Of a stretch of 64,000 nt of DNA, positions 55,700 to 64,000 are shown piece after piece (position 1 is the first letter of the stretch; the number at the start of each line of letters is the position of its first letter). Source of the DNA: Ceratothoa steindachneri (lineage: Eukaryota; Arthropoda; Malacostraca; Isopoda; Cymothoidae); contig OZ018318.1 in the NCBI GenBank assembly GCA_963969495.1, positions 102,500,141 through 102,564,140 on the forward strand, written 5' to 3'. Under the pieces are notes generated by a model. The model was not told where the DNA came from. It saw only the letters and a program-made list of their open reading frames with translations, and made no database searches. Position numbers and translations under genes: made by a program.

Positions 55700-57432
55700 G
55701 TCAAGGCTATCGACCCTAAATGGATGTGGGGTAAAATAAGCATTATATCTATTAAAAGAGGAATTTATCGGAAAATAAAAAATGGTGAGGGTCATTCAAG
55801 GCAGAGATACAATGAGCTAACTCGGGACATTAAAAAAGTTAATTAGGGTAGCAAAGAGAAATTAGGAAATTAAAGTCGTTAATAAAGCAAAGGAAGATCT
55901 GAAAAGTTTGTTTCAATTATGCAGAACTAACACTAGAGATCAAATAGGCCCACATTAAACCCATAGGGTGTTAAAGAAGTATTTTCTTTCAGTATTTATA
56001 ATCGAGGATATTCTAATTGTACCTGGGAGGATCTTGATCTTCATGGATAATGAGGAGGATATTTTAATTAGAAATGAGCTATTCTGAAAAGAAAAGGAAT
56101 TCAATCAAGTAAAGCACCGGGCCCTGGTGAGATTTTTCTTAGGATTTTGAAGCAATGTAAAGATCTGTTAAGTGGGACTCCTAGCATGTGTATTTAGAAA
56201 TTCTTTAGAGACTAGCATTGTACCAGCAGCTTGGGAGAAAGCTAATGTGATACATATCCTGTATTTGAGAAGGGAGATTAAACAATTGTGTCTAATTACC
56301 GGCCAGTGAGTTTGACATTAGTGGTGGGGAAAATGATGGAATCTGTAAGAGCGAAATCTATTAGGGATCGCTTAGATAAACATAAATTGATTAATGAATC
56401 CCAACACGGTTTTACCAGAGGTAAATCGGGTTTGACTAATTTAATGGCTTTTTATAGAAAGGTGTACAATGCTTCCGATAGAGATGAGAATTACGATATT
56501 GCTTTCGACAGGGTGCCACACTAGGAATTTTGAATAAAGTTAAAGCTCCTGGTATCGATGGAAGTATTTTTAGGTGGATTCAGTCGCCGATTAGTGGCAT
56601 AGCAAAGGGTTAATATAGATGAGATTAAATCTGAGTGAGGGAATGTTAACAGTGGGGTTCCTCAGGGGTCACTGTTAAGGCCGTTGTTGGTGTTGACTTA
56701 ATGATCTTGAGTTGGGTATAAATAGCGACCTGAGAAACTTTGACGATGATTGTAAGGAAGGGTTATAACGTTTGACTCCGATACGGAGATATTACAAAAT
56801 GAATTGACCAAACTATTCTAATGGTCGCTGAATAATTATAAATTGAATGGAGAGAATTTTAGGAAGGTCAGAATGCGAAAGAGACTTGGGTGTTCTGTTC
56901 AGACCTCCGGACTAGAAAGCAGTGCTTAAGTGCTAGGAATATAGCTAATAGGGTATTGGGGCTTAATGGAAGGAGTGTAATAGGAGTGCTGACGTCATTA
57001 TGAAACTACTTGGCATTAGTTAGGCCTCATCTTGATTATAGAGTGCAATTTTAGTCACCGTATTATAGGGTAGATATTGGTTTGCTCAAGTCTGCGCAAA
57101 GAAGGATGAGTAAGATGATTCATGGGTTGAATACCTCATACATTAGAAAGGAGGAGAGTTCGAGGGGACATGATTGAAGTCTTCATGTGGGTAAAAGGTT
57201 ATAATAGGGGAGACAGGCAAGGTTCTTATTTTTAGTGAACCGGATAAGACGCGTAACAATGAGTTTAAGCTGGACAAGTTTAGGTTTAGCAAAGAGATTG
57301 GTAGAAATTGGTTTAAAAATCAAGTGTAAATGAATGGAATAGGCTCATTCGTCATGTAATACAAGCATCCTCCCTGCGGAGTTTTAAGAATAAATGAATA
57401 GATGTATGGATGAGGATGTTAGGTGGGGCTGG
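55700..57432 (+). pseudogene. CR1-clade LINE ORF2, long but decayed
   Basis: In changing frames, the pre-RT region (RYNELTRDIKKV, RVAKRN-like, KEDLKSLFQLCRTNTRDQIG) and then SSKAPGPGEIFLRILKQCKD (RT block 1) can be read. ANVI-I and NYRPVSLTLVVGKMMESVRA, HGFTRGKSGLTNLMAFYRKV and FDRVPH follow. Then come SGVPQGSLL-like, SDLRNFDDD-like sequence in place of FADD, and the C-terminal RRGDMIEVFMWVKGYN and NEFKLDKFRFSKEIGRNW. It belongs to the lineage of the outer CR1 at 46.3 kb but has dozens of stops and indels, including loss of the residues between YDI and AFDRVPH, and is much older. It starts farther upstream in ORF2 than that copy. Confidence 0.88.
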
Positions 57433-57597
57433 ATTGGGTGATGGGAACAATCACCCATTCAGCGCAGACTACTACGAGGATCGAACAATAATGAGACAGA
57501 GCCAAAACGTAAGGCTCTGAGAATGAAAGACTAATGCACCCGAACAAAAAATTCTATATACGATTCCCAAATTAGTCTAGAAGGTATGGTGACCAAA

Positions 57598-57782
57598 AGT
57601 CGCGTGCTCTCATTTATCCTGATTTATGACCTTACTACCTTCAAAACTTTTAATAATTCCGGACTAACATTGGGAGGACTTTGACAATCGCATCCTTCGA
57701 AAGAAAATGTAAAGCAACATAAGGGTTTCAAATTTTGTAAGAATTGGCGGAATAGTTAGGATGTTATTGCCAAAACGCGACT
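57598..57782 (+). repeat. dispersed AGTCGCGTGC repeat family, copy C (shortest)
   Basis: Begins AGTCGCGTGCTCTCA and ends ACGCGACT, exact inverse motifs, 185 bp apart. In between: CTGATTTATGACCTTAC, TAATTCCGGACTAACATTGG, AAAGAAAATGTAAAGCAACA, ATAAGGGTTTCAAATTTTG and GGATGTTATTGCCAAAACG. The 3' block with GACCGACC is absent. Confidence 0.88.
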
Positions 57783-59084
57783 AATAATCTAAACCACACT
57801 CACTGTGGTGCACTTCAACACACGGCACTGCACTACAAACCCAATAAAATAGATGAAAGCCTCCACTGATCATGCTTCAAATAAAAATGAACTTGTACAT
57901 TGGTTACGAAGCCAATCTGGACATTTCTCCCCTGTTAACTCTTTTACGGGCTAAGCTTTTGCCCCCTCGCGCAAAATGAGCCTTAGCGGCTGTCAGTCCA
58001 TCTCGGTTTAGGCCTACGGGGTCAAAGTGTGACCTTTCAAAATGTCGCTGATTGACACAGCGTTGACGTATTTACTCCGTCCCTTTCGCCGTTGTGTCCA
58101 CCTTTTGAAAAGGTTGTATTCAAGGAACTGATGTTAAATGAAACGTTTTGAAAGCCATTCCCGAAGAAGTCATCGCTTCCGTCAAAATGATACGATACTC
58201 CTTTTGGGGATGGTCTTTTGTGTTGTAATTCATCCGTCGAACTTGTCCATCACCGTAGGTCAAAAGCCCTGTCGAAAGGATGGGAGGAGACCTTACAACC
58301 CCATTCACCTCGCCTTCTGGTATAAATTCATGCCTGTCCCGGCAGAACAAAGCACACGGCGTCTCCCAATGCCAGGTCCTGTACCCCGCAGTGTTTCCAT
58401 TGACCGATAAGGGACAGACCGGATTTTTTTTTTTACATTTCAAACGTGGCATGGCGTACATTATAGTCCACTCGGCTGTGAAAAGGAGCTTTTGTCATAA
58501 CGTGTGAGAATTGCAAAAAAGCACCCATCTTTTCTTTCCTCTTACACGCAGTTGGTAAATTGCGTGGCTACGCCCTCCTGTCACGGGTACCTCAACTAGT
58601 CTTAATTCTAGCAAACTGGTTTTTCCTTAAGAAAAATAATAATGTGTGAAATGTAGTACGAGTATATTAAAAACGCGCAACTCAACATCGCCCGGTGATT
58701 AAATACTGGCCATGACTGGACGCCAAGTTAGGCTAATTTAGACTATCGATATCCGTTTCCTTTTGTAGCGAATTATTACTGGGCCAGACAACTTAATCGG
58801 TTGCCCTTTTTGACTGAATTATTACTCGAGCAATGACTTAATCGGCTTGATGACGAATCTTAGACCCATTATCCTTTTTAATGTCCGTGAAGAAGAGGCC
58901 CTCGTAACCCCCACGGCCTTCTCTGTATCCGTCCATAACGGATGTTCCACATTAGGTCCGTCCGTGACTTGCGAAATTAAATCTATTCTCGACGGAGGAA
59001 TGAAAGACAATTGTCAGACGAAGGTCGCCATAACAATGATTAGCCACATAAAAAAAGTCTCCAATTACGTGGTTGCCTACACCC
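57783..59084. other. unassigned, non-repetitive, with unrecognised frames
   Basis: GC content is higher than in most of the window and there is no tandem structure. The - strand frame 58120-58461 (113 codons, starting MYAMPRLKCKKKNPVCPLSV) and the + frame 58847-59125 (92 codons) have protein-like composition but match no family I know. Neither has a clear start, splice or polyadenylation context. This is the best remaining place for an unrecognised exon, but the evidence is weak. Confidence 0.35.
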
Positions 59085-59215
59085 CCCAGCTCGAATTTAA
59101 AACGCTTTGTAATGATGGATCTTAAAGAAAGTGTTAAAGTTAGAGGAAGTGAAAATGTCTGGAATATATATGTATAGCCGCAGATCCTCATGCGGCTGCT
59201 GGGGCAGGAAGGGCA
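59085..59215 (-). repeat. SINE-like repeat copy, 5'/middle part
   Basis: On the - strand: CCCCAGCAGCCGCATGAGGA aligns with CCCAGCTGCAGCTGAGGAGG of the copy at 39385-39603, followed by GACATTTTCACTTCCTCTAA and CTTTAACACTTTCTTTAAG. The GTTGGTTTTCG block and tail are not clear here. Confidence 0.6.
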
Positions 59216-60889
59216 CATACTTTTCCAGATATCACTTGAATCGTCTTACTGGGGCGTAAAAGGTTAGATAAGGGGGGTAAAGTTTGGAGCAGTAAAAGGA
59301 AAGGGGGTAAAGATGAGAGGAGTAAGAGGAAAGGGTGGGAAGAAGGTAGACATGTTAAAACCACCCCAACTAGAGCCATGGGGGAGGGGGGGGGGACCGA
59401 CCCCCACCGAGGATGAATGGACGAAAGCTGGTTGGTGACTAGCCTCTGAAATTAGCCACCGACCAAGAAAGTAGGTAGGAGAAGCTTGTATAGAAAATGG
59501 CGTAAAAAAAGTTAAACTGAAAATATTTATGTCTAAATCCCAGATAGACTCACTAGTTTGGGGCTGGAAGGGCGAGCTGCTGCTCCAGGTACCAGGTGTA
59601 AAAGTCTACTCGAGCCACTTCTTGTGTGGGCCCACACCCCGAGTAAACTCGGGTTATGTATGCCCGTCCACATATTGGAATTTCCCCTAATTTTACCATA
59701 TATGTTCATATATTTTTCGATTTGATCTCATTGCTTTTCGCTTATTATTTTTGCAATCCGGATACGCCACTCTTCTGGGGGTTTCCTATTAAAAACAAGC
59801 ATCAAGGTTTTGAAAGAATGGGAATTGAGAAACGAAATTACAATGAGAAAAAATCTATAATTCAACCACAACTAATAAAATGGCATATTTTAAAGGTTTT
59901 AGGAACTAGTACACTTACTAACGAACAAACCTATTAGAGCTCTCCTGCAAGGCGTGTCGAACCCAAGAACTTTGAAGGTCTACTCAACGACGCGTTACTA
60001 CTATCCACGCACGTAAACAGATAAACAATATGAAATGTAACTGTTTTTCCCATTCATTCGTCCTCGTATGGTCATAATGGTGACATTTCTTTTGCCCTTT
60101 TTGGCTTCCAGCAATCATGGGCGAGCGTTTGCTCGTCCATGTACGCCTACGTAAGTTCACGTACGCCTCGTTAATTCATCACGCTCATCCGTTATCCCGG
60201 AGGCTCCCATAATATAGGCTTCGCATAGGCTAAGTAAAGAGTGGAGACGCAGCGCGGATGAATTTGAGAGCGAGAGGATGGGGATTGATTTGTTGTGTTG
60301 GATAGTAATTTGCGTGGCTAAAGTAGAGTTCTATCGATTTGCGCTTTAATTGATTGCTTTGGTAATTTATTAAGGTCCCTGTCAACTTAGTGGGGGGGGG
60401 GGGGGGCTGAGCTATGGGGAGAAAAGTTAATGGACTATTAGTATTTTTACTCTTATTGTAAAAGTATAAATAAAACTATTTTCAATTAGAAGGTTGGGAC
60501 TTTTGCTATATAGCAAAGACTCATTTCTGCAATTTTAGACTTGGGTAAGAAAAGGATAATTAAGTTGGGGGATAGCGCTCGATTCATCTACATATTCAAA
60601 ATATTCTCAAGAAAGGATTACTTTTAGTTCTGACATTTACTTTGAAAGAGAAAGGATGAATTAATTTATGGACACGAAGAAATTCTGCTGTAGTAATAAT
60701 GATTTTTTATGCGACGTTCTTCAAGGCAATGGTCCTTCACAGCGACTCTACCCACATGCATCTAGCATGTAAAATTTCAAATTTTACTGACGATAGATAG
60801 CTAATATGGTAATTTTAAACAGTTTACACGTGGATTTAAAATTTCGAAACCCATGCGCACTGTAGCGTTACAAAAGGCTGATAGGGTTC
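59216..60889. other. unassigned sequence
   Basis: Purine-rich at 59265-59350 (AAAGGGGGTAAAGATGAGAG). CATGGGCGAGCG and TGCTCGTCCATG at about 60116-60141 form a near-perfect hairpin with a 2-nt loop. A G15-type run lies at 60391-60407. No recognised coding sequence. Confidence 0.45.
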
Positions 60890-61270
60890 ATGGATAAATA
60901 GATAGCAAGACATTTTGCGTTTAATTCAAGGTATATTATTCATCCCTTGTAAAACCTCATTTGGAGTATGAGATGCATTTATGTTCTCCATCTTTCGCAA
61001 GAACATTGGAGTATTTGGACCGCGACGAAATTGATTCCTGAATTTAGAAATAGATCATACGAAGAAAGGCTCAATTTATTCCCGTGGAAGATCGATGCGC
61101 GACCAACTTATAGTATTTAAAATACTAAAGTGGTTTATAATGCCAATTATGACTGAATATTTGAGTTAGATAACAGAGCGGATACTAGAAATAACGGTTA
61201 AAAACTAGTAAATAAAAGATTTAACACTGTCATAGCATAAAACTTATTTTCTTAAAAAATAACACAAACT
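60890..61270 (+). pseudogene. CR1-type LINE C-terminal scrap, very old
   Basis: With frame changes the chain LVKPHLEYEMHLCSPS, EYLDRDEID, RSMRDQLIVFKILKW and YLS-ITERILEITVKN-like sequence follows the order of the CR1 C-terminal domain (VRPHLEYAVQ-WSP; LRGDLIE-YKILKG; F-L---TRGH). Many stops. A second piece containing GGCGAAATTGATTCCTGAA at about 61434-61470 repeats GACGAAATTGATTCCTGAA of 61015-61040, so another scrap of the same kind lies there. Confidence 0.6.
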
Positions 61271-61771
61271 TGAAAATAACTTTCTAAAAACGGAATTTCC
61301 ATATTTACACCACTTGCCTTTTTCATTCACTTTTCCATTTTCTATATCTATTTCCCTCTTTTCTCTATATTTTCCCTTGCTCCATATTCATTTCCCCTTT
61401 TCCATATTTATTTGCGAAATTACATTGCATTATTGGAACGCGGCGAAATTGATTCCTGAACTGAAAATTCGTACACCGGTCGTCGTAAACCATTAAGCAA
61501 TAGTACATTAGGTGGTAAGATTACCAATAGTGCAGATCGCTGGTAAAACCGCTATCATATAATCTTAATTAGTTTATTTAATAAAAATCCGCTAATTTTA
61601 TACTGATCACTCGGGAAAAAAATTGCTCGAACCAGTGTAATTCCTTTCCCTTTTTAAAAGAGTCTGGAATTAATTTGGGTGAAGAATTCAGCTTCTTTCG
61701 CGAAGTGAATCGCAATTTTCACCAACTTTGAATCTGCCTCGGCTCAGTCTCGAACAAATAACTTGATTTTT
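61271..61771. other. unassigned; TTTCCATATTCATTTCCC words and a CR1 scrap
   Basis: At 61315-61410 the words TTTCCATATT and CATTTCCC recur loosely (about 25-bp spacing, 4 units). The CR1-like scrap at 61434-61480 is described with the preceding entry. Otherwise nothing. Confidence 0.4.
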
Positions 61772-62036
61772 AGTCGCATGCACGCGACTCTTTATAAGTC
61801 GATCCATACGCCGTCGATCGGATGGTAACCGTTGTACTTTTCATTGATTTTTTTTTTAAATAACATCGTAAATATTCGGTCACTTCTAACGAAATTTGAA
61901 ACCCTTTACGTTTTTGTTTTTTTAACATTCTCTTTCGAGTGATATAATTGCCAAGGTCCTCCCAAGTTTAGTTCGGGAATTATTGAAAGTTTTTAAGGTC
62001 GTAAGGTCCTAAATCAATAATTGAGAGCACGCGACT
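61772..62036 (-). repeat. dispersed AGTCGCGTGC repeat family, copy D
   Basis: On the - strand it starts AGTCGCGTGCTCTCAATTAT, preceded by the shared AACAAGGTCAACATACCCA. It continues TAATTCCCGAACTAAACTTG, AATTATATCACTCGAAAGAG, AAGGGTTTCAAATTTCGTTA and GGTTACCATCCGATCGACGG, and ends GAGTCGCGTGCATGCGACTA. The ends carry AGTCGCGTGC and GCATGCGACT, inverse apart from one base. Best-preserved full copy together with A. Confidence 0.9.
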
Positions 62037-62089
62037 TGGGTATGTTGACCTTGTTTTGTTTTAATTAAAAGTTGCTTCAAGTAAGGGTC

Positions 62090-62240
62090 GTATTCTATTC
62101 TATAGATGATTTATTTCACTTATCATTAGCCTGCTTCATCCCATTGCTAGGCAAAGGCTTCTCTCACCTAGAACACCCCCTCCCTCCCCCTACACACACA
62201 CATTACGGTCCTGCGCTCAAGTTTGTCGGGTTAATCCGTT
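62090..62240 (+). repeat. fragment resembling a repeat widespread in insects
   Basis: TCATCCCATTGCTAGGCAAA then GGCTTCTCTCACC resembles the CCCACTGCTGGGCA-AGGCCTCCTC word found in thousands of copies in many insect genomes as part of dispersed LINE/SINE-related repeats. About 55 bp on, ACGGTCCTGCGCTCAAG also has the flavour of the downstream part. One fragment only, so class and boundaries are uncertain. Confidence 0.5.
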
Positions 62241-62415
62241 CCTCCCACCTTCGAGATCATTCTGGCTCTTATGTAAGGAGTCTAGTTTGGGTTTTCCTTC
62301 GTCTGTTTTCTGCCTTTTATTCTAGCTGGATGCGTTCAGCCCATTTTAGAATTATTCTTTTTATTTTAAGTTGTTTTTTGTGTCATATTTGTTACATGAT
62401 AACTTAAAAAAAAAA

Positions 62416-62418
<3 letters not shown>

Positions 62419-62458
<40 letters not shown>

Positions 62459-62465
62459 TAAATAT
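62419..62465. repeat. (TA)n then (AAAT)n microsatellite
   Basis: A run of 15 TA dinucleotides at 62419-62448, followed by about four AAAT units. Confidence 0.95.
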
Positions 62466-63115
62466 AACCGCGCCCCTCTATAAGAAAAATAAAATCCCAC
62501 AAATACTTTATTTGAGCAAGAAATATTTATATATGAGCCACTCTAGATCTCATGGGTTTTGATGGAATAAGTAATTAAGGACGACCAACAAATCTGAAAT
62601 AGTACTATAATAGGTGTCGATACCTTGAATGTCTCCTGATATAACATCGTTTGGAGAAAAAGTTAAGTTAATTATGACCTAATTATTTGTTTATACAACT
62701 TCGAATAACTTTGCGTGACTGCTACTATGCTTTGCTGTGCTGGGTTACCTACCAACTAACAGTATTTTTCTTGCTGTTAAATTGGAAAATTTATTATTGG
62801 CTAAAAAATAACCAATTGTTAATGGAAATATTTTGTGATATCCATTACTAAAAATTGAATAAATATAATAAGCTAGGAAAGGACACATTTCGGAAATTTG
62901 ACACACTGTTTTGAAACAAAACTATGCCAACATATTTCGACACTAATACTTGAAATACTGCAATAACATAAAAAATAACTAAATTTAACTTATTGATAAG
63001 CGCCGTATCTAGACTATTTAACAAAATATACTATAAGTACTTCATTTCTCATCAAATAATATTAAATTGTAACTGAACTTAATTCAGCGTCAAGTATGAC
63101 ATAACTAACTATGTC
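62466..63115. other. unassigned AT-rich sequence
   Basis: No repeat, RNA gene or coding motif recognised. Confidence 0.45.
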
Positions 63116-63254
63116 CAAGGTGTCCCAGAAGTCGCGATAGATAGCTTCTAGTTTCAACAAGCGAAGCTACACTTTGCTAGTTCGTTTTTTGAACCATTAT
63201 AATAATCTTTTTGCATAAAGATTATTTATGTAGGGTGACTTTTGAGACATCCTG
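63116..63254. repeat. mariner-type MITE, ~139 bp
   Basis: The left end CAAGGTGTCCCAGAAGTCGC and the right end, read inward as CAGGATGTCTCAAAAGTCAC, are imperfect terminal inverted repeats of about 20 bp. TA follows the right end at 63255-63256. There is no coding content. Size, ends and TA fit a non-autonomous mariner derivative. The left flank does not show a clean TA. Confidence 0.7.
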
Positions 63255-63256
63255 TA

Positions 63257-64000
63257 GTTCTAGAGTATGTAAATACTATGTTAATTAAAAGGTGATGGTT
63301 CGGATAACTTTGACGACGGGATATCGTATAGAACGCAACTGTGTGGGTTAATTACCCGTTACTTATTTGAAATTTGGTCTGACTGAGCCTGATACCATGG
63401 AATGTATTTTAAAATGTTGTTTAAGTTATGTGTGGTGATTGGTTTTCCATGGCAAGATTCAACCGGCATGAAGTCATTATAACCGTACAAAAATTGATTT
63501 CTGTGGGAATTTTCGTAATGAAATTTTGCCAAATGTTAAAAAAAGGTGCATTGGTGAGTAGCACAATGTAAAAATTGCTAACAAATTGAGTGTGCTATCA
63601 GGGGTTTTGTTTTTAAGATTGTCTTGTATGGAATGGCGCAATTTTGTGTGAGTGCATTTATTGAATTGGATTGAATGTTGACGTGTATTGGAGTTGAAAC
63701 CTCCAACTTTTTATTAATGAGAAAATTAAAGTGGAACCGACGAGGGTGTTTGAGAGACAGTTTCCAGGTGGGAAAAAATGAGTATTTTTCCGTATTAAAA
63801 GTAATCCAGGTCGATTTTTTTTTCCTAAATCGTCTTTTATTAAGCAATTTAGATACCAAAACCTTTTAATTGCACAGATGACTAGAGTCACTAAGTCATA
63901 GCAAACCACCCGAGTCAATCACAAGGCCCTCAATTTCCTTCTATAACCTGCCTCCAAGATACAGATACAAACTTATCACTAATCAAACAATGTCACAATG
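63257..64000. other. unassigned sequence to the window end
   Basis: Near 63715-63765, on the - strand, ACACCCTCGTCGGTTCCACT then TTAATTTTCTCATTAATAAA resembles the SINE-like 3' end weakly. The frames at 63578-63918 have no recognised motif. Confidence 0.4.

Noticed and set aside
58120..58461. Confident gene call for the 113-codon - strand frame
   Set aside because: No family recognised and no start, splice or polyadenylation context. Kept only as a weak finding.

Overview
This window looks like nuclear DNA from an arthropod, probably an insect or crustacean. It is AT-rich and full of microsatellites. It has two eukaryotic tRNA genes with internal promoters and long degenerate runs of AACCTAACCTTAACC type, which resemble arthropod TTAGG telomere repeat. 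It also carries remnants of mariner/Tc1, Jockey-like and CR1-like transposons. There are no operons, ribosome-binding sites or bacterial signals. I recognise no intact host protein-coding gene. Every long reading frame I could identify is a transposon relic, or is open only because it lies in a satellite whose period is divisible by three. The species cannot be named from the sequence.

Layout. 1-4.3 kb: the 3' end of a mariner element, a long (TA)n, a tRNA-Lys(TTT) gene, and two LINE fragments (a CR1-type C-terminus on + and a CR1-type endonuclease on -). 4.6-10 kb: a minisatellite block (47-bp, about 60-bp dimeric, 46-bp and about 155-bp higher-order units) with a tRNA-Gly(CCC) gene inside it. 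10-15.3 kb: a Tc1 relic, an inverted-repeat element, copy A of a dispersed repeat family, and three separated pieces of one roughly 33-bp satellite. 15.7-20.4 kb: three further satellites, the last broken by a mariner element (20.45-21.17 kb). 21-27 kb: mostly featureless, with two minisatellites. 27.2-32.4 kb: a nearly full-length but dead Jockey-like LINE that contains an inverted duplication of its own ORF1. 32.8-33.76 kb: an internally deleted mariner with both terminal repeats. 34-39 kb: a 30-bp satellite on both sides of a broken copy of a multicopy arthropod gene family (34.8-36.1 kb). 39-46 kb: a cluster of SINE-like copies and a decayed mariner. 46.3-49.4 kb: a CR1 LINE carrying a nested CR1 insertion and abutting, tail to tail, a second Jockey fragment. 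50-52.7 kb: minisatellites, one lying inside copy B of the dispersed repeat. 55.7-57.4 kb: a decayed CR1. 57.6-64 kb: repeat copies C and D, CR1 scraps and a mariner-type MITE, in otherwise unassigned sequence.

The candidates for something undescribed are repeats. One is a SINE-like family of about eleven copies, ending in an AAGTAAATAATAAT-type tail. Another is a family of about 0.2-0.3 kb with AGTCGCGTGC-type inverted motifs, one copy of which holds an 0.88-kb TAGCC minisatellite. The third is the density of unrelated minisatellites, roughly fifteen kinds in 64 kb, several split by or grown inside transposons. The only genes likely to be functional are the two tRNAs.
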